The position numbers and the translations under genes were made by a program. The notes under the pieces were generated by a model. It did no database searches. It worked only from the letters and a program-made list of their open reading frames with translations, and was not told where the DNA came from. Below are positions 32,612 to 44,062 of a stretch of DNA of 64,000 nucleotides, piece after piece. Origin of the DNA: Hemerocallis citrina. Taxonomy: Eukaryota > Streptophyta > Magnoliopsida > Asparagales > Asphodelaceae. The stretch lies in assembly GCA_017893485.1 (NCBI GenBank), contig CM030364.1:208431384-208495383 (forward strand), given 5' to 3'. Position 1 is the first letter of the stretch. Each line of letters opens with the position of its first letter.

Positions 32612-35600
32612 TAGGGATGGCAACTGGGCCGGGTCAACCGGTGACCCACCCGCAACCCGGCCCGCGAACCCGGCCCGATTAAGAAATTGGCGGGTTCGGG
32701 TCGAACCCGTGTACAGTAACGGGTCGACCCGGGTCGAAGAAAATGCGAATTCAACCCGTGTAACCCTGGCCTGCGAACCCGTTAAAAACGCTCCAACCCG
32801 CTGCCAACCCGTGGGTCGACCCGCGGGTTACGACCCGTTGGACCCGTACGGGTCGAACGGCCCGTTGGTGAATCAGAGCCGTTGTTAACGACTATTTTAG
32901 CCGTTTTTTGGCTTCTTTTTGTTTTTTTTTTTGATTTTTTTCACATTTTGAGCCTATAAATACCCCCAAAAATCTCCTAAAAAAATCACACCATACTCTC
33001 TTACTCTCTCTACTATTATACATCATTTCTAAAGAATTTTTCAACAATTGTAGTATTCAACAAGCAAGTCTACAACGAGGCATATACACGATCAATTTTC
33101 GATCGTGTAGAAATCAAAATTCAACGTCTTCAACTCTCTTCAACCCTCGTCAAATCTCCTTCAAACTCTCCTCAACTCTTCAATTGCGGAATCGGCAAAG
33201 CGCTTCTTTCTAGTTCTATACTATTCTTATTTTCACGGTTTTTTTTACATACGCGTATTCCACGGTGAACGGTATCAAAATTTCATACCTCTCTCGTTAT
33301 ATTTTTTTTTTGCGTTGTAGTTAAAATTATTGTTGGTTTTTTTATCTTCTCTATCTCAACCCTCTTGTTTTTTAGATTTTTTTTTTTATAATTCACCGTT
33401 CCTACATTGTATATTTTTTTTAACATACTTTAGCACATTACTACATTATGTATAGATCACGCGGTAGCGGTCGTAGTGGACAAGATTCCTCCTCATCTTC
33501 CCGTAGGCCACCAATTGTCCCAACTAGTGATCCCGCCCAAGAATACCATGGTCCTCCTACCCAACAATAGGGTACACACGACGAGGTTGTAGGTGACATA
33601 CAATTGAAAGAACAACAACAACAACAACAATCAACCGAAACCACACAACCCCGTAGTAGTAGGAAAAGTAGAGGATAAACTAGTGATTGGCATAAGTTTT
33701 ACGATCATATCCCGGACGAACATACTTCGGGTATAGGTTTGAAAGTTTGTAAAACATGTGGTAAAACATACAAATTCAAGAGGGGTGACGGCACCGGTAC
33801 AATTAGTAGGCACATCCAACATAACCATAAAGACCTTCTTGCTGAACTACAAGGCCAACAAAAAATCAACCCTAGGACCGGTCTAGTTGATAGCCACCCT
33901 TATGATCCCGATCTTGTTCGTCGGGAAATGGCCCGATTAGTCATTAAGAAAGAGTTACCATTTTCCTATCCCGAGAGTAGGGACTTGGAAAATTTTAATC
34001 AAACGGCCTTAAACCCTCATTTTAGAAGAATTCCGAGAAATACTTGCAAATCGGATTGTTTTAAAATATACATCAAAATGAAGGACGCTTTGATTGCAAT
34101 TTTATGGAGTTTAACTTGTAGGGTTAGTTTCACTTCAGATTGTTGGACGGGTGTCAACAATATTCCAACGATGGGAATAACCTGTCAATGGATCGACAAT
34201 GATTGGATTCTTCAAAAAAGAATCATATCACTTGCGGCGTTGCCGTATCACCATAGTGACGCTGAAATAGCAAATCATATTATAGAAATTTGTGATGTTT
34301 TCCATATTCGCGATAAAATTATGTGTATTAGTTTTGATAATGCATCTAACAACAATGTAGCAATTACTACTTTAAAATCCGTATTAAATCCTCCATCTGA
34401 CAATATTTTTTATGTTAGATGTGCATGTCATATTATAAATTTATGTGTTCAAGATGCATTAAAAATAACCGATCCATATATAGTTAAAATTAGAAATTGT
34501 GTACATTTCATTGCATTAAGTCCAAGCATTTTACAAGAATGGAAAGCTTGGGGTAGGGTTAGAAATGTTCCTTTTAGAAGATTTCCAAAGGATGTTAGAC
34601 ACCGATGGAATTCTACTTTTGATTTATTAAATGTTGTTACCGAATATAAAGCAGTTGTAAATAATTTTTGTATCGCAAAAAATATGCACAATTTTGAAAT
34701 GACTCCCCCCGATTGGTTTTTTGCCGAATCTTTGTTGAAATTTTTAGAACCTTTTAAAACTGCGACTTTAAAATTTTCAAAAACATATGAATCTACTTCT
34801 ACTAGCATTTTTATTGAATTAGTTAGCATGATGCAAACATTTAACGAAATGTTAAATGATACTTTTGTTGGTGAGATTGTAAAACCTGCATTCAAAAAAA
34901 TTTTGAAGTATTATTTTCTTCCTCCTATGTTGATTTGTGTTGCTACCGTTATGGATCCTCGTATCAAATTAGAAGGTACGAAGAGTTTGATTGAAATATT
35001 TTTTGCATTACTTGGGGAAAATGTAGAATTAGTAAAAGATTGCGCTACTTTTTTAGTTCAGTTTGAATCTACGTTAAATAACTTGTATGATTATTATGAT
35101 AGACGTTTTGCTTCTAGTAGTTCAACTTCTGTAGTTAGTTCTTCTTCTGGTACTTCTAAAGGTAAGGGTAAAAGTAGATTTGGTGATAGAACATTTAATT
35201 TACTTGAACAAATTCAATCAAAAAAACCTAGGACTAATCAACCAAATGAATTAAATTGGTATAACCAACAAGATTCTGAGCCTTCTACTTCTCTACTGGA
35301 TATTTTACAATGGTGGAAAGACCATGAACACACTTTTAGTATTCTGTCAATTATGGCTAAAGATTTACTAACTCCTCCTGTCTCTACAGTTGCTTCTGAG
35401 AGTGCATTTTCTTCAAGTGGCAGGGTTCTAACTGATTACAGAAATCGTATGAAGCCTGACACATTAGAGATACTCGTTTGCACAGAAGACTGGCTGAAGG
35501 CTGAAGATAGGACACAAGGGAAAGCACTATCAACGTCCACAAGTGGGAGCAACTCACCGGAAGAACAACAACAACAACAACAACAATAGCTTTGCTTGTT

Positions 35601-35823
35601 ATGTTAAATTAGAAAAATTGTAGTCAATTAAAATTGTATATAAGAAATATGTTATTGTATAAAACTTATTTGTGAATTGAATTCTTCATTTCATTAGAAA
35701 TTGTGAAAAATGTATAACTTAAATTCATACGAATAATATTTCAAAATTTGTTGCAAATTTCACTCTTTCAATCTTATTATTATTATTACGATTTTTAATG
35801 TTTATTAGTATTATTACTTACTT

Positions 35824-35862
<39 letters not shown>

Positions 35863-36104
35863 TTAAGCTACAAAAAAAATAAAAAAATCTACCTATATAA
35901 ACGGGCCGACCCGCGGGTCGACCCGACTCGACCCGGGTTGAACCCTAAAGGGTTCACGGGTTGGGCGGGCCACCCAAATCAAGTTTGGGCCCGGCCCGGC
36001 CCAGCCCAGATAAGTGGCCAAACCGACCCGAGCCCGCCCAATATACGTGCCAACCCGTACGGGTTAGGCCCGGCCTGGTCCGTTCGACCCGTTCGCCATC
36101 CCTA
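32612..36104 (+). mobile_element. hAT transposon, nearly complete
   Basis: This 3.5-kb element is bounded by the 8-bp duplication GAAGGAGG (32604-32611 and 36105-36112). The inverted ends are TAGGGATGGCAAC and, reverse-complemented, TAGGGATGGCGAAC. The subterminal 150-200 bp at each side are arrays of CGGGTCGACCCG-like words. One transposase gene is inside. It sits in the antisense gene of the Tat element, so it is younger than that element. Confidence 0.93.
33448..35589 (+). pseudogene. hAT transposase (BED finger, RICESLEEPER-like), two nonsense codons
   Basis: From the ATG at 33448 the frame runs 713 codons to TAG, but it meets TAG at 33568-33570 and TAA at 33676-33678. After the second stop the frame is open for the rest of the protein. 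Domains in order are a glutamine/serine-rich N-terminus, a BED zinc finger (CKTCGKTYKF ... HIQHNH, about codons 99-128), and a DDE RNase-H-like core (FTSDCWTG, then CISFDNASNN). The C-terminal hAT dimerisation segment (LLDILQWWKDHEHTFSILS, then VASESAFSSSGRVL) carries the late glutamate. A CAA-repeat encodes a polyglutamine tail. No ATG lies between the second stop and the BED finger, so a full finger would need readthrough or a non-ATG start. Confidence 0.9.
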
Positions 36105-36112
36105 GAAGGAGG

Positions 36113-36441
36113 TCAAGCTGAGGCTCAAGTATTTCTGTGCCATCTTGGGGGTGAGCTCGCTCAGAGATATGGAGGGGATCTTCTACATGTCACCACGCCC
36201 CCACAAGAGAATGATGCACAGACATCCGGACTCGATAAAGGCATGGAAAGAGAAGTACGTCGTGGTCCAGAGCGAGACGCCTTGGGAAATCTCCACAATC
36301 TGGAACTTTTACAAGCCGAATCATAAACCCCTGAGGCGGAGGGACTTGACGGAAAAGGAATGGGCAGAAGACAAAATTGTAGAGGGCATAGCATCGGTTG
36401 GCCGCGCGTCACAGAGTTGCATCTGGCCCGAGCCGGACTGA
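36113..36441 (+). pseudogene. Antisense extra gene of the Tat element, central exon
   Basis: This continues the sequence broken at 32611 (VKLRLKYFCAILGVSSLRDM, then EGIFYMSPRPHKRMM and WKEKYVVVQSETPWEI). The continuation across the hAT insertion is in register once one copy of GAAGGAGG is removed. The segment ends at a TGA in or near a probable splice site; the next exon starts after a pyrimidine-rich stretch ending TTTCTTTAG (36514-36522). It belongs to the family noted for the 5' part. Confidence 0.65.
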
Positions 36442-36523
36442 GCCCAGCGCCCCTTTGTATGTTTTTGTTTCTACTTTGTTTAATTTTTTGTCTTCGCTTT
36501 AATATTTTTCTCTTTCTTTAGCC

Positions 36524-37502
36524 ATGGATGCGAAGAGCCTTGAGGCGAGGAATGCCCTCCTGGCCTTGGCCACGAAGAGGAGGGCTGACAGGGAGAAGGC
36601 TGCCCCGGCAGCCGGGGCCACCAAGGGGGCGGCCCAAGGTTCTTCGGAGCCACCTGCAAAGAAGTCAAAAAGGAGCCACTCGTCTAGAGGGCCACAAAAG
36701 GCGGAGCCAAGCCCTAGTAGAAAGAAGGTGGCGGAGGTCTTGAAGAAGGGGACCCCACCACTCTGCCCGGACGTTAGGGAAATGGTGGGCCAGCAGGGTC
36801 TATGGCCGTTCGCCCCGGATTGGGTGGTGAAGGAGGGTGACTCCATGACAGAGGGCCCGATCGCCGTGGAGGTGACAGAAAAGCTCCTCACCGAGCGCGA
36901 CCGGATGAATCTGGCACCGAAGACGTCCGAGGTGGCCCATATGAAGTGGGCGCAGGCACAGATCGCGGTAAGTGTTTGTGATTTATCCGCTTTGTGTTTA
37001 TTGTTTATGAGTTTTGCGTCTAACTCAATTCTCCTCGGCTAGGTGATGCTGCACGGGGCACATATGAAGAAGTGCCTGGAGAAGGAGGTTCTGCTCGAGA
37101 AGCGGAATGCCGAGCGGTACCTCCGAGAAGGGAAGAAGCTCAAGAACGAGCTGACGACGACTTAGGGAGCCCATGCGGTCCTCCAAGCAGTGATGGCTAC
37201 TCTGTAGGATCAGCACGCGTGCGAGATCGTGGCGGTTCAGGTTGTGGCAAACCAGGCGTATGAAGAGCTGGAGATGTCCTCTGTGGACGAGCTGATCTAG
37301 GCTCAAGACGACGCCTACGACCGGGCTAAGGAGCACTTCCTGCACCTCTACCCAGAGGCCAAGATCGACCACCTAAACTACGGGTGGGCGCCTCCCATGC
37401 TTCCGCTGACCCCCAGGGGTGAAGGAGACGAGGCTCCGAAGGACCCTCGTCTGGAGGAGGAGGCAGGGGATGGCTCGGCCGACGAAGAGGTGCCAAAGTA
37501 GT
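36524..37502 (+). pseudogene. Antisense extra gene of the Tat element, lysine-rich and coiled-coil exons
   Basis: The first part (36524-36967) is rich in Lys, Ala, Arg and Ser (KKSKRSHSSRGPQ), which looks like a nuclear localisation and disordered linker. It ends EVAHMKWAQAQIA at a donor GTAAGT. A 75-bp intron (36968-37042) ends CGGCTAG, and the reading continues HMKKCLEKEVLLEKRNAERY, a likely coiled coil. Two or more in-frame stops (37163, 37206 area) show decay. It ends near 37500 with an acidic tail (EEEAGDGSADEEVP). Confidence 0.6.
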
Positions 37503-37666
37503 GTAGGATTTTTCATTTTCTTTTTGATTTGTATCTGCCTTGTGCAGACTGGCCACCATTTTTATAACACCATTTTTGAATTTATAAAAACACAATTTTG
37601 GCCGATCCTCTGTGACTTGTCATTTTGAGCAAGCTTTCTTAGTGAACCGTTGTCTCTCCCCTATTT

Positions 37667-38235
37667 TTGCTAGATGAACGAGACTGCCGGGCCGACCTTA
37701 GTTCCGCTGAGGTCCAGCGACTTCGGAATAGGCTGGAGTCCAAAGAGAGTGTGATGATTCTCTATCGTAAGCAGGCTCGCGACCGAGAAGTTGCAGTGGA
37801 CTATTTTATGAACAAGTCCAAGGAGCTCAGCCTAGAGGCGGCTCGTCTGAAGAAGTCCTTAGTACACCGCGATTAGGGGAGTGCTGAGATGAACTGGGCT
37901 CTATCTGATGCCTCCACCAGGCGGCAGACCTCCGAATCTATTCTTCGTGTGAGGTTGTTGTTGAGAAGGAGCTGGAAATTCAGAGGTTGAAGGTGCTGCT
38001 AGGCATCGGACGACCTCGGCTCGGCCGTCCAGAGCCAGGAGGCCCTTCTATCTTAGGCTCCTCACCGACCCTGTATCTAGAGATGGCGAGGCCTGCCGAT
38101 GCGCAGAGCTCGGTGATGGGGACGTCGACGATGGCAATGCCCAAGTTGGGGGATGAGATTGCTGGAGAGCAGATTCATTCCGCCGGGCTCGAGGCGGTTC
38201 TTGTGAGCCCAGAGGGTCCGGGGAGGGGCCCTTAG
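37667..38235 (+). pseudogene. Antisense extra gene of the Tat element, last exon
   Basis: After an acceptor-like TTTTTGCTAG (37664-37673) the sequence encodes a charged helical segment (QRLRNRLESKESVMILYRKQ, then KELSLEAARLKKSLV). A stop at 37874-37876 precedes further open but poorly conserved sequence to 38235. It is probably the 3' end of the antisense gene. Confidence 0.45.
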
Positions 38236-38524
38236 GTAAAAGTATAGGGAGAGTGCTGTAACGTTTTTCAATTGTACCGTAGCCTTTGAGGGCGTTTATG
38301 AATAAGAATTGATTTTTCCGACCCTTATTGAGTTGGAAAAATTAGGATGTTGATTGCCCCTCGACCCGGGCTCCGAAATTCCTACTTTGCTCGGGAGCCG
38401 AACTGTTACTCCTTGCAGATAGCACTTAATAAGGGACGTTTCACCTTTCGATAACATTTAATGGGGACGTTTTATCTTTCGCCGTTTGGACTCCCCGATG
38501 TCATAAATGTGCCTATCCAGAGGG

Positions 38525-38532
38525 CTATATAA
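38525..38532 (+). promoter_or_regulatory. TATA-like box between the antisense gene and minisatellites
   Basis: CTATATAA stands 60 bp upstream of a non-coding repeat block and downstream of two direct repeats of GGGACGTTTyAyCTTTCG (38434-38480). It could drive a non-coding plus-strand transcript through the arrays. This is inference from one motif. Confidence 0.25.
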
Positions 38533-38594
38533 CCCTCACCCCCTATTAGTAGTTCACCAGGAATTGTCTTAATCCACCGTGAAGTCTCACCGCT

Positions 38595-38905
38595 AGTGAC
38601 TTTCCTGCCACCCTCTGACAATTCGAGGTTTCGGCTCCGAGGGCCGTTAACCCCGAGTTGTCAGTAGGTGAGAGGTGGGTCGATCCTGGGGGCGAGACTT
38701 GGGGTGCTTGCCGAAGGCGGACGCCACAAAAAATGGAATTTTTTGCTGGGAGTCCCGGGTCGGTGGCTCCCTTGCCACTCTCTGACAATTCAGGGTTTTG
38801 ACTCTGAGGGCCGTTTACCCCGAGTTTTCCACTGGTGATAGGTGGGTCATCCCAAAGTTCGGGGCTCGGGGCATTTGCCGAAGGTGAGCGCCCTAAATCT
38901 TAATA
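38595..38905 (+). repeat. Minisatellite E (two units of about 165 bp)
   Basis: Two diverged copies begin near 38605 and 38770. They share CTCTGACAATTC, GAGGGCCGTT and CCCCGAGTT blocks and TTGCCGAAGG near their ends. Confidence 0.75.
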
Positions 38906-38959
38906 AAAACTTTTGGGGTAGGGAGGAAAGCTGGAATCCCGAGGGCCGACCCCCCGTAG

Positions 38960-40330
38960 CTTGGAATAGCTGTTGTCGGGTTGTGGCTCGGAGGCACTGC
39001 CAAGCGCGAAGCCCTGTTAGCTTGAGAGAGCTAGGACGTGGCTCGAGGTGAGTGTCAAGAGTCGGGCTCTCTTAATGTAAGAGAAGTGTTATCGGGTTGT
39101 GGCTCGAAGGCACTGCTGAGCGCGAAGCCTTGTTAGCTTGAGAAAGCTAGAGCATGGCTCGAGGTGAGTGTCGAGAGTCGAGCCCCCTTAAGGTAAGAGA
39201 AGTGTTGTCGGGTTGTGGCTCGGAGGCACTGCCGAGCGCGAAGCCCTGTTAGCTTGAGAAAGTTAGGGTGTGGCTCGCGGTGAGTGTCGAGAGTCGAGCC
39301 CCCTAACATAAGAGAAGTGTTGTCGGGTTGTGGCTCGGAGGCACTGCCGAGCGCGAAGCCCTGTTAGCTTGAGAGAGTTAGGGGGTGGCTCGAGGTGAGT
39401 GTCGAGAGTTGGGCCCCCTTAACGTAAGAGAAGTGTTGTCGGGTTGTGGCTCGGAGGCACTGCCGAGCGCGAAGCCCTGTTAGCTTGAGAAAGCTAGGGC
39501 GTGGCTCGTGGTGAGTGTCAAGAGTCGAGCCCCCTTAACGTAAGAGAAGTGTTGTCGGGTTGTGGCTCGGAGGCACTGCCGAGCGTGAAGCCCTGTTAGC
39601 TTAAGAAAGCTAGGGCGTGGCTCGCGGTGAGTGTCGAGAGTCGAGCCCCTTTAATGTAAGAGAAGTGTAGTCGGGTTGTGGCTCGGAGGCACTGTCGAGC
39701 ACGAAGCTCTATTAGCTTGAGAAAGCTAGGGCGTGGCTCGAGGTGAGTGTCGAGAGTTGAGCCCCCTTAACGTAAGAGAAGTGTTGTTAGGTTGTGGCTT
39801 GGAGGCACTGTCGAGCGCGAAGCCCTGTTAGCTTGAGAAAGCTAGGGCGTGGCTCGAGGTGAGTGCCAAGAGTCGAGCCCCCTTAACGTAAGAGAAGTGT
39901 TATCGGGTTGTGGCTCGGAGGCACTGCCAAGCGCAAAGCCCTGTTAGCTTGAGAAAGCTGGGGCATGGCTCGAGGTGAGTGCCGAGAGTCAAGCCCCTTA
40001 ACGTAAGAGAAGTGTTGTCGGGTTGTGGCTCTGAGGCACTGCCGAGCACGAAGCCCTGTTAACTTGAGAAAGCTAGGGCGTGGCTCGCGGTGAGTGTCGA
40101 GAGTCGAGCCCCCTTAACGTAAGAGAAGTGTTGTTGGGTTGTGGCTCGGAAGCACTACTGAGCACGAAGCCCTATTAGCTTGAGAAAGCTAGGGCATGGC
40201 TCGAGGTGAGTGTCGAGAGTTGAGCCCCCTTAACGTGAGAGAAGTGTTGTCGGGTTGTGGCTTGGAGGCACTGCCGAGCGCGAAGCCCTGTTAGCTTGAG
40301 AAAGCTAGGGCGTGGCTCGAGGTGAGTGCC
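38960..40330 (+). repeat. Minisatellite C (about 116-bp units)
   Basis: There are about 12 copies of a unit containing TCGGGTTGTGGCTCGGAGG, CACTGCCGAGCGCGAAGCC, TAGCTTGAGAAAGCTAG and GTGGCTCGAGGTGAGTG. TAGCTTGAGAAAGCTA is itself a short hairpin. It is non-coding. Confidence 0.92.
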
Positions 40331-40640
40331 GAGCCCCCAGTAGTTGTTGGAAAAGCTTGAAAAAGCTTTGGTATGGCTCGAGATCACTACCGAGTGCCGA
40401 GCCTTAAGACTTGTAGGAAAAGTTTTGGTGTGGCTCGAGGTTACAACCGAGCGCCGAGCCCTGAAACTTGTAGGAAAAGCTTTGGTGTGGCTCGAGGTTA
40501 CAACCGAGTGCCGAGCCCGGAAACTTGTAGGAAAAGCTTTGGTATGGCTCGAGGTTACAATCGAGCGCCGAGCCCCGAAACTTGTAGGAAAAGCTTTGGT
40601 GTGGCTCGAGGTTATTACCGACTCCGAGCCCCTTAACTTG
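40331..40640 (+). repeat. Minisatellite D (same unit family as B)
   Basis: About five units of about 60 bp carry GTGGCTCGAGGTTACAACCG and AAACTTGTAGGAAAAGCTTT. They belong to the same family as the array at 30521-31855, on the other side of the antisense gene. Confidence 0.9.
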
Positions 40641-40748
40641 ATCTAAAAAAATTTTAAAAAGTGTATAATAAAACATAAAATTACACTTTGTTATTTACAG
40701 AAGGGAATAGCACGTAAGTGCCGATTACAAAAGATCGGTTACATAAGT

Positions 40749-41900
40749 CTAGCCCTCTCCTCCGAGGAATCTAATAAGGTGCTCTGCATTCCAGGGCCTC
40801 TTGATAATCCTGCCCCCCAGGTCTGCGAGTCAGTATGTGCCGGGATGGACCACTTTAGAGACATTGTAAGGGCCCTCCCAATTAGGCGAGAGTTTTCGCT
40901 TTCCTCTGGGGTCGGAGACCGCGAGCTTTCTGAGCACGAGGTCGCCCTACTTGATGTCTGTCGGACGGACCTTCTTGTTGTAGAATTTCTCGATCCTTTG
41001 TTGGTATATGCTTCTGCGAATGGCGAATCTTTCTCTGACCTCTTCGATGAGGTCTAGGTTGGCTCTGAGGTCTGAAGAGTTGTCCTCCTAGCTGAAGGCT
41101 ATGATCCTGGGCGAGGGGAGGCCGATCTCAAGAGGGATAACAGCCTCGGCACCAAAGGTGAGGGTGAAGGGGGATTCTCCCGTAGGGATCCTCTTAGTTG
41201 TCCGGTGCGTCCAGAGTACACTTGGTAGCTCATCGACCCATAGTCCCTTTGGCGAATTATCTAGCCGCTTCTTGAGGCCGACTAGGATCTGGCAGTTCGC
41301 ATTTTTGGATTGGACGTTGGACTGAGGGTGGCACACCGATGAGAAACATTGGCAAATGCCGATGTCTTCGCAGAACTTTCGAAAGTTTTTGCTCACGAAC
41401 TGGGTCTTGTTGTCGGTAATGAGTACCTGCGGGATACCAAACCGGCAGATGATGTTCCTTCAGAAGAATTGTTGAGTTTGGTACTCGGTAATCGTGGCCA
41501 GGGGTTTGGCCTCGATCCACTTTGTGAAGTAGTGGATGGCTACCATCAGAAATTTTCTTTAACCTGTCGCTTGTGGGAAGGGGCCGACCAGGTCCATCCC
41601 CCACATGGCGAAAGGGATCGGACTGGATAGGGATTGGAGGTTGGCCTAGGGAAGCCTCTTCACCAATGAAAATCTTTGGCATGGGCCAATTCGCTTGACG
41701 AGGTCTTGGGAGTCTTGTAGCATTGTAGGCCAGTAGTACCCGTGATTTAAGGCCTTTCGGGCGTGTGACCTGCTCCCCATGTGGCATCTGCCGATCCCCT
41801 TGTGCAGTTCCTTCAGAGCGTACTTTGCCTCGTCTGAAGTTAGGCAATGGAGGTAGGGCCTACCGTTGGCCGATGTGTATAAGCACTTGAAGAGCGTTCC
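40749..41900 (-). pseudogene. Tat integrase, broken
   Basis: On the minus strand the zinc-binding region (near 41720-41850: KELHKGIGRCHMGSRSHAR, then GPCQRF) is followed by the catalytic core in several frames. These include WVDELPSVLWTHRTTKRIPT and GESPFTLTFGAEAVIP. The C-terminal domain ends NAEHLIRFLGGEG-stop at 40749. Integrase inserts element DNA in the nucleus. Several frameshifts and stops (for example near 41085) rule out function. Confidence 0.8.
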
Positions 41901-42480
41901 TTCAATCAAAGTGAATCTTTCGGAGCGGACCCTGATCCTTCTTGCTTCGGCTTGGTCTTGAGGGAGCTCGCCGTTCGAAAGGAATTTTCGAATGGGAGTC
42001 TTCCAGTTGTCTGGTTGGAGATCAGCGGCGAGGCAGGAGGCTTCGGGAAGGTCGATGCTGGGCTTGAGGAGGACTTCGATGAGAACGGTGCGGTCGAGCC
42101 CTTTGAATGATGACGAGGCGAGCTTTGATAACGAATCTGCCTGGGCATTCTGTTCCCTGGGGACCCGTTCTACGGAGTGGTATTCGAAAGACGCCAAGAT
42201 GTGACGGACCACAGCTAGGTACTGCATCATTCGGGGGTCGCGAGCCTCGTACTCCCTGGTGATCTGGTTGACCACGAGCTGGGAGTCGCTAAAGGCCCTG
42301 ATGTGTCTGGATCCGGCCTTGTGGGCTAGGGAGAGCCCATGATCATAGCTTCATACTCCGCTTCATTGTTTGAAGCCAGAAATTCAGACACAGAGAATAT
42401 TGAAGGACGAAATCATTGGGCCCTTTCAGAATGACGCCCGCGCCGCTTCCTCCCTCGCAAGACTAGCCATCGACATAAAC
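41901..42480 (-). pseudogene. Tat additional RNase H domain and linker
   Basis: The minus strand reads WEVYVDG, a stop, CEGGSGAGVILKGP, then in another frame QLVVNQITREYEARDPRMMQ and VPREQNAQADSLSKLA. This is a second, complete-type RNase H domain between the reverse-transcriptase-linked RNase H and the integrase. The duplicate RNase H is the hallmark of the Tat clade. The copy is frameshifted. Confidence 0.75.
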
Positions 42481-43078
42481 CTCCCACGTTGGGTCGGTCG
42501 CCCGTATGTCGGAGGGCTCGAGAATGGTACATTCTATGATAAACTCGGTGACTGATGTTGTATTGAATCAGCTCGATCGACCACTTGACCAAGCGGTCAG
42601 AAGTCTCGGGCTTGTGGAGGAGGGTCTTGAGGGGCTGGTCCGTGAAGACCTGAATGGAGTGTGCTTGGAAATAAGGGCGAGGCTTCCGCGCGGCCATCAC
42701 AAGGGCGTAGGCCACCTTTTCCATTTTGGCGTACCTTGTCTCTGCCGAGAGCAAGACCTTGCTCACGTAATACAGAGGCTTCTAGACGTCGTCATCTTCC
42801 CAAATGAGGACGACGCTGAGGGTGCTCTCCGAGGCTGAGAGATATAGTTGTAGTGGCTCGCCTGGTTCGGGTTTACTCAGGAGTGAAGGATTGGCGAGAC
42901 AGGACTTCAGTTGTTCGAACGCTTGCTGCTGGGCATCCCTCCACTCGAAGCCTTTGGCTCCTCGGAGAGCCTTGAAGAAGGGGAGTGACTTCTCCCCTGA
43001 TTTTGAGAGGAAGCGGCCGATGGCCGCCAGCCTCTCCGTTAGGCGCTGAACTTCATTAATATTTCGGGGAGGGGTCAT
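42413..43078 (-). pseudogene. Tat connection and first RNase H domain
   Basis: Minus-strand segments carry FKALRGAKGFEWRDAQQQAF (43000 area), a LPQYLSASESTLSVVL-like stretch and then AETRYAKMEKVAYALV with QVFTDQPLKTLL. This is the usual Ty3/gypsy reverse-transcriptase-linked RNase H. It is split by a stop at about 42780. Confidence 0.75.
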
Positions 43079-43090
43079 GTCGATAATGGC

Positions 43091-44032
43091 CTAGATCTTC
43101 TCGGAGTTCGCCTCGATGCCGCGCTGGCTGACGACGAACCCGAGGAATTTCCCGGAGGAGACGCCGAAGGCGCACTTGGCGGGATTGAGCCTCATGCTAT
43201 GGGCTCGGAGGATGCCAAATGCTTCTTCAAGATCGCCCACATGGTCCTGACCTCGCCGGCTTTTGACGAGCATGTCGTCGACGTATACCTCCATGCTGCG
43301 ACCGATCTGATTTTTGAAGACCCGATTGACGAGCCTCTGGTAGGTGGCTCCGGCGTTCTTGAGCCCGAAGGGCATAACCCGGTAGCAATACAGACCTTGG
43401 TCGGTTATGAAGGACGTCTTGGCGATGTCGGGAGGGAACATGCGGATTTGGTTGTAGCCTGAAAAGGCATCCATCAACGTCAGAAGCTCGTAACCCGATG
43501 TCGCATCGATCAGGGCATCGATGCTTCGGAGAGGAAAGGGGTCTTTCGGCCATGCCTTGTTGAGGTCTGTGAAGTCAATGCAAACCCTCCAGCTTTCACT
43601 GGCCTTCTTCACCATAACAACGTTGGCCAGCCACTCCGGGTAGCTGACCTCCTGAATGAAACGAGCGGACAATAGTTTGTCCACCTCAGTCTTCAGGGCT
43701 TGTTGCCTCTCCGGAGCGAACTTACGCCACTTCTGATGAATGGGCTTGGAGCCCAGGGCGACGCTCAGTTGGTGCATGATCAGGTCCTCTGAAATCCCTG
43801 GCATGTCAGACGGGGTCCAGGCAAAGAGGTCGATCTTACGGCGGATGCAATTGATTAGGCCTGACTTCAAGTCTGGGGACAGGGTGCGACTCACACGAAA
43901 ATGTTTGGATTTGTCATCTACCTCGAACGAGACTTCCTCCAGTTCGTCCGCCGGTTCTGACTCTGGATGGTCTCTCTCGGGAGGGAGTTCAACCACGTCG
44001 AGGGGACATACACCGCCTCCGACCGCTATCAT
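43091..44032 (-). pseudogene. Tat reverse transcriptase, longest open segment
   Basis: This 313-codon open segment spans most of the reverse transcriptase. Visible motifs are SWRVCIDFTDLNKAWPKDPF, MDAFSGYNQIRM, YCYRVMPFGLKNAGATYQRL and the catalytic box YVDDMLVKS. It copies element RNA into DNA in cytoplasmic particles. The active-site aspartates are present, but adjoining domains are frameshifted, so the polyprotein is not functional. Confidence 0.85.
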
Positions 44033-44062
44033 GTAGCACGAACGTGCCGACTCCTGGTTTCC

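Noticed and set aside
35961..36412. Additional ORFs overlapping the right end of the hAT element
   Set aside because: They cross the transposon boundary at 36104 in frames other than the supported antisense gene of the Tat element.
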